NCBI RefSeq assembly: GCF_029892445.1
Contig: NZ_JARXVJ010000001.1
Location: forward strand, 1,364,001-1,428,000
Origin: Chryseobacterium sp. H1D6B
Lineage (GTDB): Bacteria > Bacteroidota > Bacteroidia > Flavobacteriales > Weeksellaceae
Direction: 5' to 3'
DNA length: 64,000 nucleotides
Shown here: piece by piece, positions 35,420 through 42,653 of the stretch
Layout: each line of letters begins with the position of its first letter
How positions within the stretch are numbered: position 1 is the stretch's first letter
Program-made: the position numbers and the translations under genes
Notes under the pieces: generated by a model
Told to the model about the DNA's origin: nothing
The model's input: the letters and a program-made list of their open reading frames with translations, nothing else
Databases searched by the model: none

Positions 35420-35495
35420 TGGAGCGAAAAACGGGACTCGAACCCGCGACCCCAACCTTGGCAAGGTTGTGCTCTACCAGCTGAGCTATTTTCGC
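35420..35495 (-). tRNA. tRNA-Gly (anticodon GCC), CCA encoded
   Basis: The minus-strand gene has acceptor stem GCGAAAA/TTTTCGC, D-arm AGCTCAGCTGGTAGAGC, anticodon stem-loop AACCTTGCCAAGGTT with GCC, and T-arm GCGGGTTCGAGTCCCGT. The discriminator T (35423) is followed by an encoded CCA (35420-35422), unlike the two flanking leucine tRNAs. Confidence 0.96.
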
Positions 35496-35504
35496 ATCGT
35501 TGTG

Positions 35505-35586
35505 TGCGGATGAAGGGACTCGAACCCCCACGCCTCACGGCACCAGATCCTAAGTCTGGCGTGGCTACCAATTACACCACATCCGC
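35505..35586 (-). tRNA. tRNA-Leu (anticodon TAG)
   Basis: The 82-base minus-strand gene has acceptor stem GCGGATG/CATCCGC, D-arm GTGGTGTAATTGGTAGCCAC, anticodon stem-loop CAGACTTAGGATCTG with TAG, a long variable arm and T-arm GGGGGTTCGAGTCCCT. CCA is not encoded. It is the first gene of the three-tRNA transcript. Confidence 0.96.
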
Positions 35587-35632
35587 ATTACTATTGAGTT
35601 ATTTTAAAGATCTTGTTTCGTTTTTGTGAGTG

Positions 35633-35663
35633 CAAATATAGGGCAATTTTTTATAATTGCAAA
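35633..35663 (-). promoter_or_regulatory. Strong promoter of the tRNA operon
   Basis: On the minus strand TTTG (35660-35663) and TATATTTG (35633-35640) are separated by exactly 19 bases, a full match to the Bacteroidota -33/-7 consensus. It lies 46 bases before the first tRNA. Confidence 0.85.
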
Positions 35664-35733
35664 TCTTTCGTGAAAAAATTTTATTTTTTTTACAAAATTT
35701 CTTTTGGAGACCTTTTATTACATTTCATTTTCT

Positions 35734-35741
35734 TACTTTTA
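35734..35741 (+). promoter_or_regulatory. Probable -7 element of the DUF3127 gene
   Basis: TACTTTTA matches TAnnTTTG at 7 of 8 positions, 19 bases before ATG 35761. This also argues against translation starting further upstream, at 35704. Confidence 0.4.
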
Positions 35742-35760
35742 CATCGTTAATATTTACGAT

Positions 35761-36138
35761 ATGGAATTACAAGGAACGGTAAAGAAACTTTTTGATGCTC
35801 AGACATTTGCGAGCGGGTTTCAGAAAAGAGAAATGGTTATTTTAACCCAGGAACAGTATCCACAGCCGATAAACATAGAATTTTTATCTGATAAGATAAG
35901 TTTACTAGATAATCTTAAGGAGGGAGAAAATGTAAAAGTGGGAATCAATATTAGAGGAAGAGAATGGACTTCTCCACAAGGAGAAACTAAATACTTCAAT
36001 TCTATTACAGGCTGGAAAATAGAAAAAGTTTTAGATAACGGATCAGAGCCTACACAGGCATCACCGTCACAATCTGCTTCTCCTGTTTCTAATGAAAATC
36101 CTTTCGCTGGAGACGAAGACGATGATTTACCTTTTTAA
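35761..36138 (+). CDS. DUF3127 (OB-fold, SSB-like) protein
   Basis: The 125-residue protein has a beta-rich N-terminal DUF3127 domain (residues 1-90: ELQGTVKKLFDAQTFASGFQKREMV, then GREWTSPQGETKYFNSITGW). This resembles the OB fold of single-stranded DNA-binding proteins. A Ser/Pro/Gln-rich linker follows, ending in DEDDDLPF, which is close to the acidic tip DDDIPF that bacterial SSB uses to recruit repair proteins. I infer nucleic-acid binding and partner docking; the family's function has not been shown to my knowledge. It starts at ATG 35761. Confidence 0.88.
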   Translation: MELQGTVKKLFDAQTFASGFQKREMVILTQEQYPQPINIEFLSDKISLLDNLKEGENVKVGINIRGREWTSPQGETKYFNSITGWKIEKVLDNGSEPTQASPSQSASPVSNENPFAGDEDDDLPF

Positions 36139-36162
36139 TTAAAGATACAACAATCAAATACT

Positions 36163-36190
36163 AATCCTGCTTTCTTAAGTGGGATTTTTT
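36163..36190 (+). terminator. Terminator between the DUF3127 gene and aat
   Basis: AATCCTGCTT (36163-36172) pairs with AAGTGGGATT (36177-36186), allowing two G-T pairs, around a TCTT loop, followed by a T-run. It ends only 8 bases before the aat start codon. Confidence 0.75.
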
Positions 36191-36198
36191 TCTTGAAA

Positions 36199-36852
36199 AT
36201 GGTTCGATTAGACGAAAATGAAATTTCATTTCCTGATCCTGAGCTCTATGACGGGCATGAAGGAATTATTGCTCTTGGAGGCGATCTGTCTGTAGAGAGG
36301 ATATGGTTTGGCTACCAGCTGGGTATTTTTCCTTGGTATAATCCTGGGGAAGATATTCTTTGGTGGTGTCCAGATCCAAGGTTTGTTTTATTTCCTGATG
36401 AATTGAGCGTTTCGAAGTCTATGAAAAAAATACTTAAGAATAATATTTTTACATTCACGGAAGATCAAAATTTCAAAGAAGTTATTAAAAACTGCCAGGA
36501 GATCAGCAGAAAAGGACAATCAGGAACATGGCTCTCAGACGAGCTTATGGAAGCTTTCATTAAACTTCATGAATATGGGTTCGCAAAAAGCATTGAAGTA
36601 TGGCAGCAGGGAGAGCTAGTGGGTGGTTTTTATGGACTGAAAATCGGCCGTGTTTTTTGTGGTGAAAGCATGTTCACTAAAGTAAGTAACGCTTCAAAAG
36701 CAGGCTTCATCCATTTTGTTGAAAGCTACAAAAACGATCTTGATATTATTGACTGCCAGTCCCATACTGAGCATTTGGAAAGCTTAGGTGCCAGAATGAT
36801 TCCTAAAAAAGAATTTTTAAAAATCTTACACAAAAATAATGAACGCAAATAA
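36199..36852 (+). CDS. aat: Leucyl/phenylalanyl-tRNA--protein transferase
   Basis: Aat adds Leu or Phe to the N-terminal Arg or Lys of proteins, marking them for ClpAP degradation in the bacterial N-degron pathway. The 217-residue protein has FPWYNPGEDILWWCPDPRFVL (residues about 47-67, a strong family signature), GLKIGRVFCGESMF and DCQSHTEHLESLGA. It starts at ATG 36199, just after a terminator hairpin, so its own promoter is not obvious and it may depend on read-through. Its last 14 bases overlap the EamA transporter gene. Confidence 0.95.
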   Translation: MVRLDENEISFPDPELYDGHEGIIALGGDLSVERIWFGYQLGIFPWYNPGEDILWWCPDPRFVLFPDELSVSKSMKKILKNNIFTFTEDQNFKEVIKNCQEISRKGQSGTWLSDELMEAFIKLHEYGFAKSIEVWQQGELVGGFYGLKIGRVFCGESMFTKVSNASKAGFIHFVESYKNDLDIIDCQSHTEHLESLGARMIPKKEFLKILHKNNERK

Positions 36853-37723
36853 AGAAAAATGGATTCTTTTACTGGTACTGACCCTTATCTGGGGTTCATC
36901 TTTTATTTTAATTAAAAAGTCTTTAGAGCATTTCAATCCTTTTCAGGTAGGAGCTTTAAGAGTTTTGATCGCAGGAATTATTTTACTTCCTATTGCGATC
37001 TCAAAATACAAACTTTTTCCAAAAAAACACCTTAAATGGCTTATTTTGGCCGCATTTACAGGGAATTTCATCCCAATGTTTCTGTTTCCTATCGCAGAAA
37101 CCGAAGTAAGCAGCAGTATTGCGGGCATTATTAATTCTATGATGCCGATATTCGTGATCATAGTAGGCGCACTGATCTGGAAATTCGAAACAACAAAACA
37201 ACAGATTATTGGGGTGTTTATAAGCTTTACAGGAGTCTGTTTATTGGCTTTCGGAGGTGATGAGGGCGGTGAATTTAAACTGATTCCAATTTTGCTCTTG
37301 TTACTGGCTACATTATGTTATGCTGTAAGTACAACAACAGTAAAATCTAAATTAATGGAAGTTTCATCCACCATACTGTCTGCCTTCGTTTTTTCTTTTG
37401 TATTATTTTTCCCTTCGCTTATTGCTTTAACACTTACTGGATTCTTCTCTGAATTTCATTTTTCTAAGGATAATATGACCGGACTGATGTTTGTAGGTCT
37501 GTTATCAATTTTCGGAACCGGGCTTGCCATGATGATGAATTATAGATTATTAAAAGTTTCTACACCTCTTTTTGCTTCTACAGTAACTTTGCTGATGCCT
37601 ATTGTTGCGATCATGTGGGGTATTTTAGACGGTGAAAAACTTACTATTTTACAATTTACAGGGGCATTGATTATTATCGCCGGATTGATCTTTTTAAGAA
37701 CAAAGACAGCCATAAAAAAATAA
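36839..37723 (+). CDS. EamA/DMT family transporter
   Basis: The 294-residue protein has ten membrane segments in two EamA repeats, each typical of the drug/metabolite transporter superfamily. The first repeat has LTLIWGSSFILIKKSLEHFNPFQV and ends near ALIWKFE. The second ends with VALMWGILDGEK-like MWGILDGEKLTILQFTGALII. It overlaps the end of aat by 14 bases, implying translational coupling. The substrate cannot be predicted; amino-acid or metabolite export is common in the family. Confidence 0.92.
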   Translation: MNANKEKWILLLVLTLIWGSSFILIKKSLEHFNPFQVGALRVLIAGIILLPIAISKYKLFPKKHLKWLILAAFTGNFIPMFLFPIAETEVSSSIAGIINSMMPIFVIIVGALIWKFETTKQQIIGVFISFTGVCLLAFGGDEGGEFKLIPILLLLLATLCYAVSTTTVKSKLMEVSSTILSAFVFSFVLFFPSLIALTLTGFFSEFHFSKDNMTGLMFVGLLSIFGTGLAMMMNYRLLKVSTPLFASTVTLLMPIVAIMWGILDGEKLTILQFTGALIIIAGLIFLRTKTAIKK

Positions 37724-37749
37724 ATCCTGCATTGCTGCAGGATTTTTTA
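37722..37749. terminator. Bidirectional terminator between EamA and TPR genes
   Basis: AAATCCTGCA (37722-37731) and TGCAGGATTT (37736-37745) form a perfect 10-bp stem with a TTGC loop. An A-run lies before it and a T-run after it, serving both convergent genes. Confidence 0.85.
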
Positions 37750-37768
37750 TTTAAACTGAATAAACAGA

Positions 37769-39154
37769 TTAATTATTTTTCTTCACTTTAGCTTTCGCCT
37801 TTACTCTTTTTACCTCATCTTTGATATATGGGTATTTTTTCTGCATATCCTGAACAAGAGAAGGGTCTAATTCCAATGCTTCCTGAAGTGACTCAATTCC
37901 TTTTTCCTGTTCTTTCAGATTGAAATAACAGTTGCTTAGCTGATAATACAATTCTGCTCTGTTATGATTTTTCAATGCCGCATTCAGAATTACTACCGCT
38001 TCTGCATACTCTCCTAAAAGCATCAATACTTCTGAATAAGCATACCAGTTATAAAATCTTGACGGTTCAGATTCTGCTAATTTCTTCAGACATGAAAGGC
38101 TTTCTTCAAACTTTCCTGAATCAATGAACAAAAATGCCAGTCTTTTTTGATAATCAAGGTTGTTTTCATTCAGCTGCGTCGCTTCTTTTGCAAAATGCAA
38201 CGCTTCCGGCATTCCTCCCATTTCCTCATATAGATAAGACTGTTCCATCATAGAAAGATAAAACTGAGGGTCTTCTCTCAACGATTTCTGGAAAGAATTT
38301 AAAGCCTGGATCGGCTGTTTCATAGCTTTATAACATAAACCGATTTTATAGAAAGTGAATGCTTTTGTGTATTCCAGCTCCAGCATTTCCTCATACACCT
38401 CAATCGCTTTTTTATATTGTCCTAAAGCTTCATAACAAGCTGATTTATTTGCATAAACCCCCACTGATGTCGAATTAATAGCGAGCAGATAATCAAATCC
38501 TTTTATCGCTTCTTCATAATTCTTCCTGTTAAAATAAAACTGTCCGTATTCATACCAAGCGGTTTCTGAATATGGGAAATCATCCAGATATTCATTCAGA
38601 AAAGCAATCGCTTCATCACTCTTATTAAGTTCGCTAAAGCACAGCATAGAATTCTCCAGTGAATATTCATCCGTAGGATCTTCTTTCAATGCTTTTTTGT
38701 AATGTTTAAGAGCGTTAAAAGGGTCTCCTAAATTTACATATTCATCAGCAATAAAGTTATGCAGGAAATTTTCTTCTTCCTCCAGTTCTAAGGCTTTCAT
38801 ACAAATTTCAATGGATCTTCTAGGGTTCCCTAAATTCGAATAATACTTCGCATAGCAGACCAAAAAATCTGTATTCTCCATAGATGCAGCTTTCAGCTCA
38901 TCGATCAGCTCTTTTGCCGTATTATAATCTTCCCATTCTAAAAGAACTTCAAGTCTTTTAATCTTGATGTCCAAAGAATTAGGGTGAAGCTTAAGACCGT
39001 AATTAACCGCATTATCTGCATAATTAAAATCTCCAAGCTCCAGATAATAAACAATAATGTCTTCCAGTTCTTCTGTATCGAAATAGAATTCATCATTATT
39101 TTCAATCATTTCTTCGAACTTTTTCACAAGTTCATTTCCAAAATATTCTTCCAA
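37769..39154 (-). CDS. Tetratricopeptide repeat protein
   Basis: The 461-residue cytoplasmic protein consists almost entirely of TPR helices, about ten to twelve 34-residue repeats (for example AWYEYGQFYFNRKNYEEAIKGF and AKAFTFYKIGLCYKAM-like stretches). It has an acidic N-terminus and a short Lys-rich C-terminus. There is no signal peptide or enzymatic domain, so it is a protein-interaction scaffold. A purine-rich AAAGGAG sequence lies 6-12 bases before the start codon, an unusually good Shine-Dalgarno for this phylum. The function is unknown. Confidence 0.9.
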   Translation of the reverse strand: MEEYFGNELVKKFEEMIENNDEFYFDTEELEDIIVYYLELGDFNYADNAVNYGLKLHPNSLDIKIKRLEVLLEWEDYNTAKELIDELKAASMENTDFLVCYAKYYSNLGNPRRSIEICMKALELEEEENFLHNFIADEYVNLGDPFNALKHYKKALKEDPTDEYSLENSMLCFSELNKSDEAIAFLNEYLDDFPYSETAWYEYGQFYFNRKNYEEAIKGFDYLLAINSTSVGVYANKSACYEALGQYKKAIEVYEEMLELEYTKAFTFYKIGLCYKAMKQPIQALNSFQKSLREDPQFYLSMMEQSYLYEEMGGMPEALHFAKEATQLNENNLDYQKRLAFLFIDSGKFEESLSCLKKLAESEPSRFYNWYAYSEVLMLLGEYAEAVVILNAALKNHNRAELYYQLSNCYFNLKEQEKGIESLQEALELDPSLVQDMQKKYPYIKDEVKRVKAKAKVKKNN

Positions 39155-39363
39155 TATAGTGTCTCCTTTGTCAGCCCAACGCCTGAATTATTTATTACAG
39201 ACCTCGGCAAACTTTATTAATTAATATTACTTTTGAAACTAATATTCAAAATATATGCAAATTTGCGACTTTTTTTTGAATTATGTTTTCGTAAATTTCT
39301 ATCCTAAAGATAGTGAAAAGAAGATTAAAATAAAAGAATTGTGGATAAAAACTGGATTTTTTG

Positions 39364-40335
39364 CTAAATCATCACTACTACTCTTTTTCCATTCTGAATT
39401 TCACTTTCCCAAATTGTTTTAATATCTTTTAAATCAACGGTTTCCGTTTCTATTTTCAATTTCCCATCAACAGCTGCCTGAAACATTTCAGGAATAATTT
39501 CTGTGAGCAGCAGCTTAAATTCTTCCGCAGTCCAGCTCCCCAGCCCCGAACCAGAGATCTGAATATCTGTTCCTCTCAAAATCTGTGATGATAATTGAAT
39601 GGTATCACCACTCATTCCTCCTACTGAAACCAATCTTGTTTTATGGGAAAATGTACCGTCCCCTTTTAAGGCAGACAACAGCATTTCAATAGAATGGCCC
39701 CAGATATAATCCAGAATAACATCAATAGGGGTCCGGCTCTGGATCTCTTTTATCTTTTGTTTAAAATCTTCGTCGTTTAATTTTAAAGAAACCACTTCGT
39801 CTGCTCCCAATTCGTAAAGAGACTGCAGGGCCTCCTCATTTCTGCCGGTCACAATGATTCTTGCGGCTCCATATAGTTTTGCAATTTGAACCGCTACCTT
39901 ACCTGTAACTCCTGTCGCCCCGTTAATAAGAACTGTTTCCCCTGCTTTTAATTTTGTTTTGAATCTAAGCCCCATTGCAGAACCCATCACCGCATTAGGC
40001 AGAGCCGCCGCTGTAGGGAAATCCAATCCTTCAGGAATGGGTACTATAAAATTTTTATCCGCCGAAGCTATTTCTGCAACAGTCCCTTTTTTACTGAAAA
40101 AATAAGCTTTTGTACCGTCTTCTAACAGCCCTGCCCCGTCGCTTCCTATAATCGTCGGCTGGTGTTCTTGATTTTCAGTGGAATAATGTTTTCCGCCTGC
40201 TCTGGCCCTGTCCAGATGTTTGATAGAGGCCGCTTTTACAAAAATCAGTTTTTCATTTTCAGAAATGGCTGCGGGTTCAGGAAAATCTGCATACTGCGGA
40301 ATACTTCCTTTTTCAAATACTACTGCTGCTTTCAT
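39364..40335 (-). CDS. Quinone-oxidoreductase-like MDR family enzyme
   Basis: The 323-residue protein is a medium-chain dehydrogenase/reductase of the zinc-independent quinone-oxidoreductase type. It has a GroES-like N-terminal domain (with IGSDGAGLLEDG) and the NADPH-binding loop NGATGVTGKVAVQIAKL near residue 138. No catalytic zinc Cys/His set is seen. The family reduces quinones or enals with NADPH. It follows a Crp-type regulator gene by 74 bases but has its own promoter-like element and a palindrome in front, so it may be the regulator's target. Confidence 0.9.
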   Translation of the reverse strand: MKAAVVFEKGSIPQYADFPEPAAISENEKLIFVKAASIKHLDRARAGGKHYSTENQEHQPTIIGSDGAGLLEDGTKAYFFSKKGTVAEIASADKNFIVPIPEGLDFPTAAALPNAVMGSAMGLRFKTKLKAGETVLINGATGVTGKVAVQIAKLYGAARIIVTGRNEEALQSLYELGADEVVSLKLNDEDFKQKIKEIQSRTPIDVILDYIWGHSIEMLLSALKGDGTFSHKTRLVSVGGMSGDTIQLSSQILRGTDIQISGSGLGSWTAEEFKLLLTEIIPEMFQAAVDGKLKIETETVDLKDIKTIWESEIQNGKRVVVMI

Positions 40336-40351
40336 TATTTTAAATTTTATA

Positions 40352-40384
40352 CAAATTTAGCGTGGAAACATTTCATAGTGCAAT
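40352..40384 (-). promoter_or_regulatory. Promoter of the MDR oxidoreductase gene
   Basis: The minus strand has ATTG (40381-40384) and TAAATTTG (40352-40359) with a 21-base spacer, 16 bases before the start codon. Confidence 0.6.
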
Positions 40385-40396
40385 AACATTTGTTAT
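40383..40396. promoter_or_regulatory. Palindrome overlapping the MDR gene promoter
   Basis: ATAACA-TT-TGTTAT is a perfect 6+6 inverted repeat that overlaps the -33 element of the MDR gene. Its size and symmetry suit a dimeric Crp/Fnr-type regulator, and such a gene lies immediately upstream (40410-40985). The pairing is inferred. Confidence 0.45.
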
Positions 40397-40409
40397 CAGC
40401 TCACCATCA

Positions 40410-40985
40410 CTATTTTTCTTTCAGTATTTTGCTTTTTATCCTGCTGAGATGAACTGTGGTGATTCCCAGATAGGATGCAATATAATGCTGGGGAATTCTT
40501 TTGATAATTTCCGGCTTTTCTTTGGTAAGGTTAATATACCGTTGCTGCGGACTGTCTTTAATGAATGAAAAAAAATGCTTCATGTAATCAAACGTTCTTT
40601 CAAAAACGAAATCCATAAATTGATTTCTAAGTTTTGGATCTTCATACACCTCATCTAAAATTATATCCAGAGCCGGTTTATCAATCTGCCACAAAACACT
40701 GGGTTCAATAGTTTCAAATGACACCATACTTGGAACTCCTTTCCTAAAGCTTTCCAGTGATGAAAACGCTGTATTTTCCATAAAAAACTGGAACGTAACA
40801 TCTTTTCCATCATTATTGTACCAGGCTCGTACAATTCCTTTTTCAATAAAATAAGCATGGAGCGAAACTTCATCTTCTTTTAAAAGGGTGGTTTTTGCCG
40901 GCACTTCCATGCGTTTGAAATTCTTTAAAAATTTCGAACACTTATCTTTCGGAAAAGGGAATCTGTCTTTTAGATGTTCAAACAT
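40410..40985 (-). CDS. Crp/Fnr family transcriptional regulator
   Basis: The 191-residue protein has a cyclic-nucleotide-binding-like beta barrel (residues about 10-120, with YFIEKGIVRAWYNNDGKDVTFQFF). The C-terminal helix-turn-helix is RIPQHYIASYLGITTVHLSRIKSKIL. No cysteine cluster for an iron-sulphur centre is seen, so it is not a classical Fnr. This Bacteroidota subgroup usually does not bind cAMP in an obvious way. It lies upstream of the MDR oxidoreductase on the same strand. A terminator for glmM stands just before it. Confidence 0.92.
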   Translation of the reverse strand: MFEHLKDRFPFPKDKCSKFLKNFKRMEVPAKTTLLKEDEVSLHAYFIEKGIVRAWYNNDGKDVTFQFFMENTAFSSLESFRKGVPSMVSFETIEPSVLWQIDKPALDIILDEVYEDPKLRNQFMDFVFERTFDYMKHFFSFIKDSPQQRYINLTKEKPEIIKRIPQHYIASYLGITTVHLSRIKSKILKEK

Positions 40986-41003
40986 TTCTTATACTTAAAA
41001 AAA

Positions 41004-41029
41004 AGAACGGAAACCAACGCCTCCGTTCT
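41004..41029 (-). terminator. Terminator of glmM
   Basis: On the minus strand AGAACGGA and TCCGTTCT form a perfect 8-bp stem with a 10-base loop, followed by eight T. It ends 10 bases after the glmM stop codon begins. Confidence 0.85.
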
Positions 41030-41038
41030 CATTATTTT

Positions 41039-42421
41039 TTAGATCAAACTTTTAATTTTTGCGATCATATCGTCTCCTAATTTGTCTGCCTCTTCCTGGG
41101 ATGAAGCCTCAGTATAAATTCTGATAATCGGCTCAGTATTGGATTTACGAAGATGAACCCAATTGTTTTCAAAATCTATTTTTACTCCGTCTACGGTAGA
41201 AACTTCTTCATTCTGATATTCTTTTTCCATTTTTGTTAAAAGATCGTCGACATTGATTTCCGGAGTTAATTCAATTTTCTTTTTCCCCATAAAGTAGCTT
41301 GGATATCCGGCTCTTAATTCAGAAACGGTTTTGTTTTCTTTTGCTAAATGAGTCAGAAAAAGAGCTACACCTACTAAAGAATCTCTTCCGTAATGCAGAT
41401 CTGGATAGATAATTCCTCCATTTCCTTCACCTCCGATCACGGCATTCTTTTCTTTCATTAAAGTGACTACATTCACTTCTCCTACTGCGCTTGCAAAGTA
41501 TTCTGAATTATGAAACCTTGCAGCATCCCTCAAAGCACGGCTTGAAGAAAGGTTTGAAACCGCAGCCCCCTTTTTATTTTTCAATAAATAATCTGCAACG
41601 GCAACCAAGGTATATTCTTCTCCGAAAAGTTCTCCATTTTCGTCTACCAATGCTAATCTGTCTACGTCGGGATCAACAACAACACCTACGTCTGCTTTTT
41701 CTTTTTTTACTAATTCACAGATGTCTCCTAAATGTTCTTTTAATGGTTCAGGATTGTGCGGGAACTGGCCGTTCGGTTCGCAGTATAATTTTACTGTTTC
41801 ACAGCCAAGTTTATCAAGAAGCATAGGAATAGCAATACCTCCTGTAGAGTTCACTGCATCCACAACTATTTTGAATTTTTTAGCTTTAACTGCTTCTGCA
41901 TCTACCATCGGCAGGTCTAAGATCTGCTGAATATGAATGTCAAAAGCATCATCTCTTGTTTCGTATTTACCCAGGTCATCTACTTCTGCATAGTTGAAGT
42001 CTTCACTTTCAGCCAATGCCAGAACTTCTGCTCCATTTTCACCGGTGATGAACTCTCCTTTATTATTTAATAATTTAAGAGCATTCCATTGTTTTGGATT
42101 ATGAGACGCTGTAAGGATAATTCCGCCGTCTGCTTTCAATTCAGGAACCATAATTTCTACGGTAGGTGTTGTAGAGAGTCCTAAATCAATGACATTAATA
42201 CCCAGCCCCTGCAGTGTAGCAGATACTAAAGAAGAAACCATTTCTCCAGAAATTCTGGCATCTCTTCCTATTACGAGTGTTAAATTTTTATTGTTTTTAT
42301 TGTTTTGAAGCCAGGTTCCGAATGCAGAAGCAAATTTCACCACATCAAGCGGTGTTAAGTTATCATTTACTTTTCCACCTATTGTTCCCCGGATCCCTGA
42401 AATACTTTTTATTAATGACAT
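41039..42421 (-). CDS. glmM: Phosphoglucosamine mutase
   Basis: GlmM converts glucosamine-6-phosphate to glucosamine-1-phosphate for UDP-GlcNAc synthesis. The 460-residue protein is an alpha-D-phosphohexomutase. It has the phosphoserine loop GIILTASHNPKQWNALK near residue 98, the metal loop DPDVDRLALVDE, GEGNGGIIYPDLHYGRD and the phosphate-binding KSNTEPIIRIYTEA near the C-terminus. A phosphomannomutase activity cannot be excluded from sequence, but this is the usual GlmM form in Bacteroidota. It has its own promoter and terminator. Confidence 0.9.
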   Translation of the reverse strand: MSLIKSISGIRGTIGGKVNDNLTPLDVVKFASAFGTWLQNNKNNKNLTLVIGRDARISGEMVSSLVSATLQGLGINVIDLGLSTTPTVEIMVPELKADGGIILTASHNPKQWNALKLLNNKGEFITGENGAEVLALAESEDFNYAEVDDLGKYETRDDAFDIHIQQILDLPMVDAEAVKAKKFKIVVDAVNSTGGIAIPMLLDKLGCETVKLYCEPNGQFPHNPEPLKEHLGDICELVKKEKADVGVVVDPDVDRLALVDENGELFGEEYTLVAVADYLLKNKKGAAVSNLSSSRALRDAARFHNSEYFASAVGEVNVVTLMKEKNAVIGGEGNGGIIYPDLHYGRDSLVGVALFLTHLAKENKTVSELRAGYPSYFMGKKKIELTPEINVDDLLTKMEKEYQNEEVSTVDGVKIDFENNWVHLRKSNTEPIIRIYTEASSQEEADKLGDDMIAKIKSLI

Positions 42422-42462
42422 TTATAGTGTTTTAGATTTTTAAATACTCGTTTAAAACTAAA

Positions 42463-42470
42463 CAAAATTA
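42463..42470 (-). promoter_or_regulatory. Promoter -7 element of glmM
   Basis: The minus strand reads TAATTTTG, a perfect TAnnTTTG, 41 bases before the start codon. No clean -33 was found. Confidence 0.45.
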
Positions 42471-42500
42471 AATATTATTTAATAAACCCGTCTCAGAAAG

Positions 42501-42653
42501 TTATGAACATCCGCAATCCTTATCGCAGTTTGTTCTTTTAGAACTAAATTTCTTAGGCGCAAAACTTTTTCTGATTATTCTAAATAAAGAATAGCAGGCA
42601 AATGCTACGACTAATAAGATTACTATATATTGGAAAATTAATGAAGAATTCAT
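42501..42653 (-). CDS. Small membrane protein with Cys-rich tail, FeoB-associated
   Basis: The 50-residue protein has one membrane segment (about residues 6-24) and a basic, Cys-containing tail ending NCDKDCGCS. Its start overlaps the feoB stop codon as TAATG, so it is translationally coupled to feoB. Small Cys-rich partners of FeoB (FeoB-associated Cys-rich or FeoC-like proteins) are known at this position. It may handle or sense iron near the transporter. A longer in-frame start within feoB is rejected because of the TAATG junction. Confidence 0.82.
   Translation of the reverse strand: MNSSLIFQYIVILLVVAFACYSLFRIIRKSFAPKKFSSKRTNCDKDCGCS

Noticed and set aside
35225-35464. A 79-codon minus-strand open frame
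   Set aside because: It runs through tRNA-Leu(TAA), the terminator and part of tRNA-Gly; the RNA genes explain the sequence.
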